A stretch of DNA of 64,000 bases. Origin: a virus. Both the position numbers and the translations under genes were made by a program. Below are positions 35,459 through 45,986 of the stretch, in pieces. The DNA is taken from the IMG/VR virus record IMGVR_UViG_3300050014_000916, positions 1 to 64,000 of that record. The stretch is one strand, 5' to 3'. Numbering within the stretch: the stretch's first letter is position 1; every line of letters begins with the position of its first letter. Under the pieces are notes generated by a model, which worked only from the letters and a program-made list of their open reading frames with translations, ran no database searches and was not told where the DNA came from.

Positions 35459-37927
35459 ATGAAAAAACATGCATCACAAGAAGCATTTATTCAAAGACTT
35501 CAGGAATTGGCACAAACAAAGAAACCTATTATAAAGGAAGCAAACGTCCGTAATTTAGGCGACTTGATTGATTATAAGAGGTCAGCCGATGGTATTGCTT
35601 ATGGTATTGTCAAAGAACAGCACCATTATTATATTAAAAAAGCTGGCACTAAAGAAAATCCTAATGTTGCAGATTTTGCATATATTGGTGGATTATCAAA
35701 TATAACCAATTATCAATACACTAAGTTATCTGAAGCTGAGAAGCAAAGGAATATGATATTTCAAACAATCAACGAAAGTATTGCAAATAAACCAAGTTTA
35801 ACAGGTAGCAAGAAAAAAAGGCTTAACGAAGACGTTGCAAAAGACGAACTCGATCAAGCATCGGATAAGGTTGGTGAATTAGATGCTGCAACAAATGCAG
35901 AAAATACTCCAGAACCAGCACCAAACCCAGAGGGTGGTGCACCTACAGATGCAGGAATGCCTTCACCAACTGGTGATAGTAATGCACCTACAGATATGGA
36001 AGAACCTGCTCCAGATGCTGGTAATGAAGAACTTCCACCTGCTGAAGATGCAGAAGCTGGTAGTGAAGAAGAACTTCCACCTACTGATGATACAGAAGAG
36101 AATCCTGAAGGCGAAAATCCCGAAGGTGAAGGAAAAGATGCAATTGCATCTGATATTGGTGAAATTGGCGAAAAAGTACAAAATACAAATCTAAAAGAAG
36201 ATAAGGTTAAGGAATATGTTGGTACATTTCTTGGTTATTTTACAGATTACTTTAAGAAAATGCCACAAGAAGAACTTGATGACTTGGGTGATAAAATTAT
36301 TAAGGTTAACACCGAAGCAAACATAAAAGATTTGGAAGCAAATACTCCAAATGAACCAATTGCAGGTGGCGAAGAAGCTGGTATTGAAGAAGAACAAGAA
36401 CAGTGCGCAGAATGTGGTAAATTCAGTAAATATGCAGAATCACGTGGTTATGACAGTCCAGAAAAATTCATGGAATGTGATGATGAGGAAAAAACAAATG
36501 TTGTTAATGACTATATAACTGCAGGTGACGAAGGTATGAATGATGGCGATGAAAAAACTATTAGTTTAATCATCAAATTATCTCCAGATATGCTTGCTAA
36601 ACTGAAAGACGATTACGGTCAGGAAGAATATGCAGAAAAAATTCAACCACAGGTTGATTCAATGAATGAATCCGATGAAGATGCTATGATGCAACTTAAA
36701 GAAGCATGGGGTGATGTATGGCAGGGTATTAAAGGTGCTGGGCAAGCAATTGCTGGTGCTGCTAAAACTGCTGGTACAGGTATTTCACAGGCTTATCATG
36801 GTATTGGTGTTAATCCAGCATGGAATAAACTTGCAGCTATTGCAACTGATTTGGGAAAACAAATTAATGCAGTAAATGATAAAGCAGTTAAAGCTGGTCA
36901 GAGTCCTGTTAAAGTTCAGGATATTCTTTCAGTAATAAATAAACAATTAACTACTCCAACAGCACCACAGACAAAGACTGGTAAAGACATGAATGCAAGT
37001 CAAGCTGCTGCTTGGCAAGCTGGTAATAAAGGTCAACAAACTGCTGGAACTAATGTAGATGTTAATGCATTAAAAGGACAACAGGGTATTGCTAAGAAAG
37101 CTGCTCAACCACTTTCAAAGGTAGCAGAAAATCAGATGCCAGTTGATCAAACACAGGTACAACCTAATATATTAAAAGAAGAGGAAGATGAAGAAGAAAA
37201 GGATTTTAATATAGATGATCTTGATACAGGTGAAGAAAAAGGTGGTGAAGAAGTTACTCCAGAGGAAACTCCTGAAGAAACTCCTGAAATTGAAACTGGT
37301 GGTGAAGAAGAGGAAGAAGTTCCTGAAGAAACTCCAAGTATTTTTGGAAAAGACGCACAAAACTTAGGTGGTGGTGTTGTTAAACCTGAAGGTGCTGGTG
37401 TTGAAATTAAAATCGAACCAGATAAAAGCATCAATATTTCAATGAGTGAATCTGAAAAGAAATTAAGAAAATACATTCGTGAACATCTTGAAGTTAAAGC
37501 AGGTTTAAGAAAAGCAAATCTTAATGAAAGTAAAAAATCACCAACATTAATGAAACTTGACGCTGTAATTGACAGACAATTTAAGCTCTATGAATCAACT
37601 ATAGTTAAAAAAAAAGTTGAAGAAGGTGTAGTAACAGATGTAATGGGTAAAATGGGACAAGGACTTGAAGGTAGATTGAAAAAACAAAGAGAATTGAAAC
37701 GTGCTTTGGAAATTGACCCTGAAAATGCTGGTTCTGCACTTTATAAGGCATTTGAACAAGATTTTAAATTTCAAGCTGGTGGACTTCAGTATTTAAATAA
37801 ATTAACACCTGAAGAAAAAATGCAGCTTGCACAACAAGCAGCAAGCGACCCCAAAGGGTTAGGTCAATTGAAAATTATGAATGATAAACTCACATATATT
37901 CCAGTTGATTACTCAGCAAGAGGATAA
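35459..37927 (+). CDS. Large acidic structural or core protein
   Basis: 822 residues. A folded N-terminal part (residues 1-100; YGIVKEQHHYYIKKA) is followed by a long Glu/Pro/Asp-rich region, a Cys pair (CAECGKF near 318), an Ala/Gly/Gln-rich middle and a second Glu-rich stretch (TPEETPEETPE). The C-terminal 150 residues are basic and helical. Acidic low-complexity proteins of this size next to head genes are usually scaffold or internal head proteins; I cannot name the family. A terminator follows. Confidence 0.6.
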   Translation: MKKHASQEAFIQRLQELAQTKKPIIKEANVRNLGDLIDYKRSADGIAYGIVKEQHHYYIKKAGTKENPNVADFAYIGGLSNITNYQYTKLSEAEKQRNMIFQTINESIANKPSLTGSKKKRLNEDVAKDELDQASDKVGELDAATNAENTPEPAPNPEGGAPTDAGMPSPTGDSNAPTDMEEPAPDAGNEELPPAEDAEAGSEEELPPTDDTEENPEGENPEGEGKDAIASDIGEIGEKVQNTNLKEDKVKEYVGTFLGYFTDYFKKMPQEELDDLGDKIIKVNTEANIKDLEANTPNEPIAGGEEAGIEEEQEQCAECGKFSKYAESRGYDSPEKFMECDDEEKTNVVNDYITAGDEGMNDGDEKTISLIIKLSPDMLAKLKDDYGQEEYAEKIQPQVDSMNESDEDAMMQLKEAWGDVWQGIKGAGQAIAGAAKTAGTGISQAYHGIGVNPAWNKLAAIATDLGKQINAVNDKAVKAGQSPVKVQDILSVINKQLTTPTAPQTKTGKDMNASQAAAWQAGNKGQQTAGTNVDVNALKGQQGIAKKAAQPLSKVAENQMPVDQTQVQPNILKEEEDEEEKDFNIDDLDTGEEKGGEEVTPEETPEETPEIETGGEEEEEVPEETPSIFGKDAQNLGGGVVKPEGAGVEIKIEPDKSINISMSESEKKLRKYIREHLEVKAGLRKANLNESKKSPTLMKLDAVIDRQFKLYESTIVKKKVEEGVVTDVMGKMGQGLEGRLKKQRELKRALEIDPENAGSALYKAFEQDFKFQAGGLQYLNKLTPEEKMQLAQQAASDPKGLGQLKIMNDKLTYIPVDYSARG

Positions 37928-37946
37928 AATAAATATCGAATAAAAG

Positions 37947-37978
37947 AAAACCGAACTAAAAATAGTTCGGTTTTTTTG
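37947..37978 (+). terminator. Intrinsic terminator
   Basis: AACCGAACTA-AAAA-TAGTTCGGTT followed by TTTTTG, 19 nt after the stop of the large acidic protein gene. Confidence 0.92.
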
Positions 37979-38010
37979 TAACATATTATTCAGACATTCG
38001 TATAACAACC

Positions 38011-38376
38011 ATGAAAAATAATGTAAGAGAATACGACAAATTGAAATTGTTCAGGAATAAAAGAAGAAATTCCGAACTACTTCTACTTGCTGAAACTCAG
38101 CAGGATTTTGATTACAGAAAACTATTAATTGAAGAAAACGAAATTAATTTACACGTATTTTTCAGTAGAATGATAGTAGCAAATTATTTATCGTGGTTTT
38201 TACTTGCAGCATCAATTTATTTTATTCCGTTTCTTGTATTGCCATTGGCAATTGTGTTGCGAGTTTTTTCATATAAATCCAAGAAAAATTTCGAAAAAAC
38301 ATATAAAAGTTATCAGACTGTTTTAAGTGCAGTTAATCTGATAATTAAAAGAGAATATGGCATTCAATTGACATAA
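38011..38376 (+). CDS. Small membrane protein
   Basis: 121 residues; a long basic/acidic N-terminal region, then one hydrophobic hairpin (NYLSWFLLAASIYFIPFLVLPLAIVLRVF, residues about 57-86) and a basic C-terminus. Function unknown. Confidence 0.65.
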   Translation: MKNNVREYDKLKLFRNKRRNSELLLLAETQQDFDYRKLLIEENEINLHVFFSRMIVANYLSWFLLAASIYFIPFLVLPLAIVLRVFSYKSKKNFEKTYKSYQTVLSAVNLIIKREYGIQLT

Positions 38377-38404
38377 AAGTAGTAATATTTTTCCCCGTTG
38401 TATC

Positions 38405-38413
38405 GTATTTATA
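38405..38413 (+). promoter_or_regulatory. GTATTTATA motif before the gene at 38427
   Basis: Perfect copy, 13 nt before the start. Confidence 0.6.
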
Positions 38414-38426
38414 ATAAATTCACGAT

Positions 38427-38906
38427 ATGGAATATGATGATAGTAAATTGAAGTTGATATATGTCTTGAAAATTGGTTACAATTCAAAAGATGAGGGGTT
38501 ATATGAGTTTATATTTTCTCTTGATGAAACTAATATTGATGCTGAAGGTTGGTGTTGGGATATTGCGCCAGCGTGTGATAATGCATTAGCACCTACTGAG
38601 GAATTTATAAATGCTGTTTTTAATTTAAAAACTGCATCATTTGATTTATTCTGCTTGCATGAATCTCCCGAAAGAGAATATATGCATGGTTATCACACCA
38701 TACATGCACTTGCGTATGAGGTTGAAAAGAAAGACCAAAATGGTTATAGCGATTATGATAAAATGTTCAATGGAGAGAACGATGATGTTCCATTGTTAGT
38801 TTTTCATTATGGCATGTCATTGGCAAAAGTGAAAGACCTTCTTAATGCAAGAAAAATCATATTAAAGAATAACGAATTCGTTGAAACGTCTTCGCTGAAG
38901 TTTTAA
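38427..38906 (+). CDS. Hypothetical protein
   Basis: 159 residues, acidic; an aromatic segment (EGWCWDIAPACDN) near residue 40 and HESPEREYMHGYHTIHALAYE near 75-95. No family recognised. Lies just ahead of the terminase gene, with its own promoter motif. Confidence 0.65.
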   Translation: MEYDDSKLKLIYVLKIGYNSKDEGLYEFIFSLDETNIDAEGWCWDIAPACDNALAPTEEFINAVFNLKTASFDLFCLHESPEREYMHGYHTIHALAYEVEKKDQNGYSDYDKMFNGENDDVPLLVFHYGMSLAKVKDLLNARKIILKNNEFVETSSLKF

Positions 38907-38932
38907 GCATTTACGATTTTTACATAGTCAGA

Positions 38933-38941
38933 GTATTTATT
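38933..38941 (+). promoter_or_regulatory. GTATTTATT motif before the terminase gene
   Basis: 8/9 match, 13 nt before the start at 38955. Confidence 0.55.
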
Positions 38942-38954
38942 ATAAAATTTTATA

Positions 38955-41039
38955 ATGAGTGCTGCTGATATTAACCCCGATCTTGTTCCTGATGAACTAT
39001 TCCCAGATCATGTGCCCTTAATTCCCATTGATGTACAAAGAGAAAAGGAAAAAGAAGAAATTCGAAGATTAACAAAGGAACTTAAAAAGAATATGGGTGA
39101 CATTGAGCCAATCATTGTTACCGAAAGTGGGGGTGTAAAAAAAGCAAGCGAATTAACTCTTGCAGAAAAGCAAAATGAAATTATTCGTTGCGCCAGTAAT
39201 CCAATATATTTTATTGAAACATATTTAACAATCTTTGACCAGACAAAAGGTGTTGCTGGTCTTATTGTTCAATTCAAATTATTTGATTTTCAAGTAGATT
39301 TAATTAATTCATATAGAGAAAACCGATTTGTTGTTGCTAATAAATATCGTCAGGCTGGTATTTCAACTACCACCTGTGCATATATCGCTTGGTACGTGAT
39401 GTTCAATAGAAACAGACAGGTTGCTATCGTTGCCGATAAACTTGAAACTGCTCGTGATGAATTAATGAATGATGTTGTTGATTTCATTGAAGGTTGTCCT
39501 AAATGGCTTAAGCCCAAAACAGGTAGAAATACTGAAAAGAATCTCAAGGATACTCAGAAACTCAAAGTATATGACAACAATTCGAAGTTAGGTGCTTTCA
39601 GTTCAAAAGGTCTTCGTGGTTATACGCCAACCTTGTTGTTCTGGGATGAAACTGCATGGACAGAAAAGGGAGATAAATTCTGGACATCTGCACAGCCTAC
39701 ATTACAAACTGGTGGTGCTGCAATTATGGTTAGTACTCCTTCGGGACTTGATGCTGTCTTCTATAAGACATTCCAAGGTGCAAGAGAAGGTGACAATAAC
39801 TTTAAAGCAGTTGAGCTTTGGTGGTTTAATGACCCACGTTATAATAAAGATTTGGTTTGGCTTAAAAATAAAGGAAAGGAAACTGAGAAACGTTGGGTTG
39901 ATGAGAATTGGAGTACGAAGAGAAGAATTGAATTAATGGATGATGGCTGGGAAGCAAGCAGTCCTTGGTTCGAAGATCAGGTTCGTAATGCCAATGGTGA
40001 TATGCGTAAGATTGCACAGGAACTTTTGTGTTCTTTCTTAGGTTCTGGCGACAACTTTATTGCTGAAGAATATCTCAAACGTATACAAGAAGATGAAGTA
40101 CTTCCACCAAAGTCACAGGAATATATTGACAAGAACATGTGGATTTGGGAAGAGGCACAGGCTGGTGAGCAATACATAATGGCAATAGATGCTTCGCCCG
40201 GGCATGGTGAAGATAATTCTACCATTAACATGTTGAAAACCAAAGAAACAATTGAAGAAAAGACAATTATAAAAAACGGTAAAGAGAAGAGAATTAAAAT
40301 TAAAAGACATACCGTTGAACAGGTTGCCGAATATTATGGCAAGATTGCACCACAGATGCTTGCAGAAATTGCATATCAATATGGTATACGATACAATAAA
40401 GCATATTGTGTAGTTGATATAACTGGTGGTTACGGTGTGCAGACAATTGAAAAACTTCTGGAAATTGGCTATGAAAATATTCATTATGCTGAAGTAACAC
40501 ATAAACCTTCAAGAGACAGACTACAAGGTTACATCAAAAAAGGTCAAAAAACTATGAATGATGGTGCAATAATGAATGTGGATTTGATACCCGGATTCTT
40601 CATCGGTGGCAACCGTGCATCTGTTGTTCTTGAAATGCAACGTGCGATTCATTTACAGGACGTTATAATTCATTCCGTAAGATTGCTCAATGAATTAAAG
40701 ACCTTCGTTACAGTGGCTGGAAACCGTGTTGCTGACCATAAGCGTAGTTTCCACGATGATTCAATTATGGGATTATCAATTGGTTTGTATGTTCTGAACT
40801 TTGATATGGTGCGTTACAAACAAAGTAAAGGTATTACAGAGCATATGCTCAATGCAATTATGACAGTTAACGATATGAAAGAAATGGATAAAAGACATGC
40901 TACTGGTAATACTCTTTCCATTAGAAATACAAATGTTAAGAACAAACCAATGTTTTCTCCAAATAATACATCACCATTAAATCCATATGGTGCAAATGCA
41001 TGGTTATTTAATGGTGTAAATGGAAAAAAGAAAAACTAA
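38955..41039 (+). CDS. terL: Terminase large subunit (gp17-like)
   Basis: Motor that packages DNA into the prohead and cuts it. ATPase: ANKYRQAGIST (Walker A variant, residues about 130-140), LLFWDETAW (Walker B, near 230) and MVSTPSG (coupling motif, near 255). RNase H-like nuclease: MAIDASPGHGEDNST near 410, CVVDITGGYG near 478 and DHKRSFHDDSIMG near 595 supply the acidic triad. 694 residues is somewhat longer than T4 gp17. Followed by the portal gene in the same direction. Confidence 0.95.
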   Translation: MSAADINPDLVPDELFPDHVPLIPIDVQREKEKEEIRRLTKELKKNMGDIEPIIVTESGGVKKASELTLAEKQNEIIRCASNPIYFIETYLTIFDQTKGVAGLIVQFKLFDFQVDLINSYRENRFVVANKYRQAGISTTTCAYIAWYVMFNRNRQVAIVADKLETARDELMNDVVDFIEGCPKWLKPKTGRNTEKNLKDTQKLKVYDNNSKLGAFSSKGLRGYTPTLLFWDETAWTEKGDKFWTSAQPTLQTGGAAIMVSTPSGLDAVFYKTFQGAREGDNNFKAVELWWFNDPRYNKDLVWLKNKGKETEKRWVDENWSTKRRIELMDDGWEASSPWFEDQVRNANGDMRKIAQELLCSFLGSGDNFIAEEYLKRIQEDEVLPPKSQEYIDKNMWIWEEAQAGEQYIMAIDASPGHGEDNSTINMLKTKETIEEKTIIKNGKEKRIKIKRHTVEQVAEYYGKIAPQMLAEIAYQYGIRYNKAYCVVDITGGYGVQTIEKLLEIGYENIHYAEVTHKPSRDRLQGYIKKGQKTMNDGAIMNVDLIPGFFIGGNRASVVLEMQRAIHLQDVIIHSVRLLNELKTFVTVAGNRVADHKRSFHDDSIMGLSIGLYVLNFDMVRYKQSKGITEHMLNAIMTVNDMKEMDKRHATGNTLSIRNTNVKNKPMFSPNNTSPLNPYGANAWLFNGVNGKKKN

Positions 41040-41078
41040 TATGTATTTATATTTAACTGGCTTTTGCAAAAAAGTTTA

Positions 41079-41087
41079 GTATTTATA
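41079..41087 (+). promoter_or_regulatory. GTATTTATA motif before the portal gene (second copy at 41043)
   Basis: Perfect copy 23 nt before the start at 41111; another perfect copy at 41043-41051, immediately after the terminase stop codon. Confidence 0.6.
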
Positions 41088-41110
41088 AAAAAATATAAAA
41101 AATTATAAAA

Positions 41111-44100
41111 ATGGCTGAAGAAAAAAAAGGTGGAACTATATATCAGGAACTTAGTTCGTTTCTGAATCTCGGTGGTTTTGATGTACAGACTGCACAACCA
41201 ACGGTATCTGCAAGTACACCGCCTAAAGAGTCGAAGATTATCATTAAAGGTAATTCTCCTGAAGAAATCTACAGAAAGGGTTTGGAACTGGAACAAAAAA
41301 GAGAACTTCAAAATAAGTTTTTCCGTACTACTGATAGAGGTTTTCAGAAGGCTTTACAATATGAAGCAGCCAGACTCCCAGCATATATTGATTATGAGGG
41401 TATGGAATATTACCCAATTATTAGTAGTGCATTGGATTTATTTATGGAAGAAGCAACAACCATTGGTTTAAATGGTAAAATGTTGAACATATATTCAAAT
41501 AAGGAAAGAATCAAGACAATATTAGAAGAATTTTTCTACGATACGGTTAACGTAAATGTTAACCTACCATTCTGGGTAAGAAACACTGTTAAATATGGTG
41601 ATAATTTCGTATTACTTTATGGTGAACGTAAAAAAGGTATTACTCACGTGAAACAACTCGTAAACTATGAAATTGAGCGTTTCGAGAGAATTCAGAATGG
41701 AAAACCACTGGTGAAATTCAAAGAAAGGATGACTGGTGATGAATTTAACGTATTTGAAATTGCTCATTTTAGACTTCTTGGTGATGACAAATATTTACCC
41801 TACGGAAGTTGCTTATTATCAGATAGTTATATAAAAACAAGCAATGGAATTAAAGAAATTAAAAACATTTTAAAAGGCGATGTTGTTATTGGTTTTGATA
41901 TCAAAACACAGAAAAAAATAGAATCTAAGGTATTGGATGTTGTTTGTAATGGAGAAAAACAAACATATAAAATATCAACACAGCATAATTATCTTAAGTT
42001 AACTGATAATCATAAATTACCATATTACGATTACGATGATGATTTATTTAAAGAAAAATTTGTTAGTGAATTAAAAATCGGTGACGGATTAATTATAAAT
42101 AATCATGATGATTATAATGAACAAATAAAAATTAATAAATCTATTGAAATTAAGGAGCATAAAAATAGAATATATGGTGATTTTGTTAATGATTTAAAAT
42201 ATATTCCAGATTATGTTGATAAAGATTTTGCAAAATTATTTGGATTTTTACTCGGAGATGGTGGTGTAAATGCAACAAGACCTTATATGGTATATTTTGC
42301 ATATGGTGTACATGATATTATTAACCAAAAATATATTAATTTATTAGAAAAATACTCAAATAAAGAAATTTATTTAAGAAAAAATAATAAATATTCAAAT
42401 GGGATTGCTTCAGCAGTTGTTAATTCAAAATCTTTAGCAACCATATTAAAAAATATGGAATTTGCTGGAGATTCAAGAACAAAAAGAATTCCAAAATGGT
42501 TGTTTTCCGCTTCCACAGATATTAGAAAAGCATTTTTGGAAGGATTACAAGACGCTGATGGGTCAGTAAATGTGGATAAATGGAATTGTAAAAGATTTGG
42601 CATTGAAATGTCTAATTATAGTTTAATTAATGATGTTAAACTATTAGCACAATCATTAGGATATAAAACTGGTAGTATTAATAAAAGAAAAAAAAGAAAT
42701 AATATTATTATTAATGGTATTAAAGTAAAAAATATTGCAGATGCATATCAATTATTTTATTATGAGTCAAAAAATGAACAAACAATGTTTTCCGACATAG
42801 AAAATAGATTAACCAATGATTTTATTGTCGAAAAAATAAAATCGATTGAATTGGATGAAATTGGTTTTGTTTTTGATATTCAAGTTGATAATGAAAATCA
42901 CAATTTTTTTGCAAATAATATTGTTGTTCACAATTCAGTACTTAATAAAGTTCGTAGAGTTTTTAGACAGTTAATTATGGCTGAAGATGCTATGTTAACA
43001 TATCGTATTATCAGGGCAGGTGAAAAGAAAGTATTTAAAATTGATGTTGGAAACATTGATGAGGATGATATCGAAGAATATATCTACAAAGTAGCTACCA
43101 AGTTTAAAAAAACTGCACAGGTAGCTCCGAATGACGGACAGATTGATTACAGGTTTAATATAATGGGAAATGATGAAGATTATTTCCTTCCAGTGAGAAA
43201 TGCAAATACTCAAACAGGAATTGAAACCCTCCCGGGCGCATCCAATCTTGATGCAATTCAAGATATTGAATATTTACGTGACAATTTATTTATTGGTTTA
43301 GGTGTTCCAAAACCATTTCTGAGTTTTCAAGATGCTGCTGGTGCTGGTAAAAACATGGCACAATATGATATTCGTTTCGCAAAGAAAGTCAATCGTATTC
43401 AACAAGCTATGATTCAGGAACTCAATAAAATGGCAATGATACATTTGTATTTATTGGGTTATACTGGCGAAGACCTTAATGATTTTGTTCTTACACTTAC
43501 TAATCCTTCAACACAACAAGAATTACTTAAAGCCGAATTACTTCGTGAAAAAGCACAGACATATGCTGAATTGACACGTGCTGAAGCTGGTATTGCTGCA
43601 ATGTCACACACAGGTGCAAAACGTATGTTATTTAATATGAGTGATAGAGATATTGTAAATGACTTGAAACAACAGAAAATGGAAAAAGTTATTATGCAAG
43701 AACTTCAGGATTCACCAGTTACAATCAAGAAAACTGGTTTATTTACCGATATTGATAAGAGATTTGGTGAACCTCAAGGTGCTGCAATGGCAGGTGCTCC
43801 AACTGGTGGTACTGCTGGTGCTCCACCTGCTGGTGGTGCTCCTGCTGGTATGCCACCTCCACCTGCTGGCGGTGCTCCAGAAATAGGACTTCCACCTGAA
43901 GGCGGTGCTCCTGCTGGCGGTGCTGGTGCTCCACCTCCTGCTGGTGCTGGTGCTCCACCTGCTGGACTTCCACCTATGCAAGAAAATAGAATGACCGAAG
44001 ATCAATATAATCTACAACTTGAAAAATTAGTATATGGTGACAGTTACCATCCAGCAGTGCATAGAAATGAAGTTAAGCGCAGAGAACTTATAAAAGAGAA

Positions 44101-44260
44101 TGATGAAATTAACGATAACTTAAATAAAAATGCTTTCGATATGGTTAATGAAATTGATGCTTTATTAGAAAAGGGTGAAACTATTAATGCCGAACATAAA
44201 ATAAATGAAACCGAAGATATTGATTTCGAATCAATTGAAAACATTGAAGATATTGAGTAA
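41111..44260 (+). CDS. Portal protein (gp20-like) containing an intein
   Basis: The portal forms the dodecameric DNA gate of the head and binds the terminase. Host-protein parts are residues 1-233 and 609-1049 (674 residues after splicing). The second part has SVLNKVRRVFRQLIMAEDAMLTYRII and FKIDVGNIDEDDIEEYI, typical of T4-type portals (RRVW..L..LEDA...YR...F.IDVGN), and LGVPKPFLSF further on. The intein at residues 234-608 interrupts the conserved PYGS-SVL segment. The C-terminal region before the last 90 residues is a long Gly/Ala/Pro low-complexity stretch, unusual for portals. Confidence 0.93.
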   Translation: MAEEKKGGTIYQELSSFLNLGGFDVQTAQPTVSASTPPKESKIIIKGNSPEEIYRKGLELEQKRELQNKFFRTTDRGFQKALQYEAARLPAYIDYEGMEYYPIISSALDLFMEEATTIGLNGKMLNIYSNKERIKTILEEFFYDTVNVNVNLPFWVRNTVKYGDNFVLLYGERKKGITHVKQLVNYEIERFERIQNGKPLVKFKERMTGDEFNVFEIAHFRLLGDDKYLPYGSCLLSDSYIKTSNGIKEIKNILKGDVVIGFDIKTQKKIESKVLDVVCNGEKQTYKISTQHNYLKLTDNHKLPYYDYDDDLFKEKFVSELKIGDGLIINNHDDYNEQIKINKSIEIKEHKNRIYGDFVNDLKYIPDYVDKDFAKLFGFLLGDGGVNATRPYMVYFAYGVHDIINQKYINLLEKYSNKEIYLRKNNKYSNGIASAVVNSKSLATILKNMEFAGDSRTKRIPKWLFSASTDIRKAFLEGLQDADGSVNVDKWNCKRFGIEMSNYSLINDVKLLAQSLGYKTGSINKRKKRNNIIINGIKVKNIADAYQLFYYESKNEQTMFSDIENRLTNDFIVEKIKSIELDEIGFVFDIQVDNENHNFFANNIVVHNSVLNKVRRVFRQLIMAEDAMLTYRIIRAGEKKVFKIDVGNIDEDDIEEYIYKVATKFKKTAQVAPNDGQIDYRFNIMGNDEDYFLPVRNANTQTGIETLPGASNLDAIQDIEYLRDNLFIGLGVPKPFLSFQDAAGAGKNMAQYDIRFAKKVNRIQQAMIQELNKMAMIHLYLLGYTGEDLNDFVLTLTNPSTQQELLKAELLREKAQTYAELTRAEAGIAAMSHTGAKRMLFNMSDRDIVNDLKQQKMEKVIMQELQDSPVTIKKTGLFTDIDKRFGEPQGAAMAGAPTGGTAGAPPAGGAPAGMPPPPAGGAPEIGLPPEGGAPAGGAGAPPPAGAGAPPAGLPPMQENRMTEDQYNLQLEKLVYGDSYHPAVHRNEVKRRELIKENDEINDNLNKNAFDMVNEIDALLEKGETINAEHKINETEDIDFESIENIEDIE
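41810..42934 (+). other. Intein with LAGLIDADG endonuclease in the portal gene
   Basis: 375 residues from Cys234 (CLLSDSYIKTSNGIKEIKNI, block A) to Asn608 (NHNFFANNIVVHN, block G), followed by Ser as +1 nucleophile. Block B is TDNHKLPYYDY-like. The homing endonuclease has both motifs: LFGFLLGDGG and FLEGLQDADG. All residues needed for splicing are present, so excision is expected. Confidence 0.93.
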
Positions 44261-44300
44261 TTAATATCTTGTATAAAATAAACGTTTATAACTAATTACA

Positions 44301-44309
44301 GTATTTATA
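44301..44309 (+). promoter_or_regulatory. GTATTTATA motif before the gene at 44329
   Basis: Perfect copy, 19 nt before the start. Confidence 0.6.
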
Positions 44310-44328
44310 ATAAATTAAAGTAAAACAT

Positions 44329-45111
44329 ATGAAAAGTATCAATATAGGAATTGTTAATTTAATAGTTTCCAAGAAGTTAAAGGACGCTTACTTCAGTAAT
44401 GCTTTAATTGAAGAATCAAAAAAATTAACAAATGATTTCTTTACAATCGTAAGGAACTCACCAATATTGCAGTTGGAGTTCAAGGTGTTTAATAATATTG
44501 AAAACAAACACATTGAAAATGACCTTGCTGCAACCCGTTATATTGACAATAACATTAAGTTGTTTGAAGTATGGACTCTTAAAGAAATTGAAGCTGAACA
44601 TCAGAAACTCAAAGCATTTCTTAATGAAGAAGTTCAGGTTGATGACAGCAGAGTTGATTTATATGTTGCAATTGGTAATCTTATTAAAGAATCTCTTAGT
44701 AATAGTGAAGATGTAGATGTTGATAGCATTCATGAATCATTTACACAAGTATTAAATCATGTTAAAACAGCAAAACAAACTCTTACAGAAAGTGTTGAAC
44801 CTGAAGTCGAAGAGGTTGATGAAAATGTTATTGAAATTGCAGTAAATAAATTTAACGAAAGATACGAAACACTTTCTGAAGATGATCGTAATTTATTCAT
44901 GAAGCTCGTTAATGCCAGCGATAAACAGAAAGAAGATTTACTCGAAGAATATAAAGCAGAAGACCTTACTTTATTAGAAAGTGTCAACAAAGAAGCGGTT
45001 AAGGATAGCATCGGTAAAGCAATGCAGAAGATTAAAGAAATGAAATTTAATCCCAAAACTGCAGATGATGATATTATCGGTTTACACGAACTTAAAAAGG
45101 GTATACTTTAA
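44329..45111 (+). CDS. Hypothetical protein of the head region
   Basis: 260 residues, acidic and helical, without Cys. Central charged linker (SVEPEVEEVDENV). No family I can name; its place between portal and protease suggests a head-assembly role. It converges with the minus-strand lytic enzyme gene with no gap: the two stop codons abut. Confidence 0.65.
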   Translation: MKSINIGIVNLIVSKKLKDAYFSNALIEESKKLTNDFFTIVRNSPILQLEFKVFNNIENKHIENDLAATRYIDNNIKLFEVWTLKEIEAEHQKLKAFLNEEVQVDDSRVDLYVAIGNLIKESLSNSEDVDVDSIHESFTQVLNHVKTAKQTLTESVEPEVEEVDENVIEIAVNKFNERYETLSEDDRNLFMKLVNASDKQKEDLLEEYKAEDLTLLESVNKEAVKDSIGKAMQKIKEMKFNPKTADDDIIGLHELKKGIL

Positions 45112-45984
45112 TTATTGTGCGTCAGCAGATAATGCATTAAAATTAGGATTTGGATATACATTTACACCCAGATCATCATAGCCAAAATACATTCCTTTTG
45201 TTCCATTAATTGTTTGGGGATATCCCAGATATCTGAATATTTTAAATACATAGTCAATTCCCTCAATTTGATAATTTGGAGAATATTTGGTTGCACGTTC
45301 AATTGTGTTACTATAAGTACCTTTAATAAGTCCCAATCCTCTACTATATCCGAACAGCACCTGACTTGTTAATGATGTTTTTCCAACAGCAGCAATAATT
45401 TTCATATATCTGAATTGTGCTTTTATCATTATCTCAGGATTATCAATAATATTTTGATGCATTATTGGTCTGTTCTTTTTTCCTATTGCACTTGCAACAT
45501 TATATGTGGTATCATAACTACCACCAATATCAATAGTACCACTTACTATTGCTTGAATTTCAGCAGTAGTCATATGTGGTGCGATATATGAGTAGTTGTT
45601 CGTTATAATAACATTATATACCGCATCAGTAGTGAATTGACCAATTCCCGAAGCAGTACTTGTGGTTGGATAGTTCCAAACAAAGTATCCAGATTCTTGA
45701 AATGCTTGTGCTGCCATAACATTAGCATCCATTTGATACATGTTGCCGTACTTGTTATACCAATCAATTAATGCTTCACCTAATTGTTGATTTGTGGTGA
45801 TAGGAACATTATTATGTCTGGCATGTGAAACCCATATCGTACTTGCTGGTGTTTCAGGGTCGCAATATGGCAGCACACCTTTATTTTTACCTTGTAGTAA
45901 TGAATTACCACTACCACTGCAAGCTGCTCGTATGAATGCTTCACCTTTTTGTGTTAATACAAATTTACCTGTTTTTGTTGCCAT
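45112..45984 (-). CDS. Lytic transglycosylase-like peptidoglycan enzyme
   Basis: Residues 89-125 (MAAQAFQESGYFVWNYPTTSTASGIGQFTTDAVYN) match the SLT lysozyme-like fold: catalytic Glu in FQESG and the SGIGQF substrate loop. The surrounding sequence is beta/turn-rich. It is 2 nt downstream of the giant baseplate-like gene, which suggests a cell-wall-degrading part of the tail tip, as gp5 lysozyme in T4. 290 residues; no signal peptide, in line with virion delivery. Confidence 0.8.
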   Translation of the reverse strand: MATKTGKFVLTQKGEAFIRAACSGSGNSLLQGKNKGVLPYCDPETPASTIWVSHARHNNVPITTNQQLGEALIDWYNKYGNMYQMDANVMAAQAFQESGYFVWNYPTTSTASGIGQFTTDAVYNVIITNNYSYIAPHMTTAEIQAIVSGTIDIGGSYDTTYNVASAIGKKNRPIMHQNIIDNPEIMIKAQFRYMKIIAAVGKTSLTSQVLFGYSRGLGLIKGTYSNTIERATKYSPNYQIEGIDYVFKIFRYLGYPQTINGTKGMYFGYDDLGVNVYPNPNFNALSADAQ

Positions 45985-45986
45985 AA

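Noticed and set aside
45105-45118. Terminator between the convergent genes at 45111/45112
   Set aside because: The two stop codons abut and no hairpin with a T-run is visible there.
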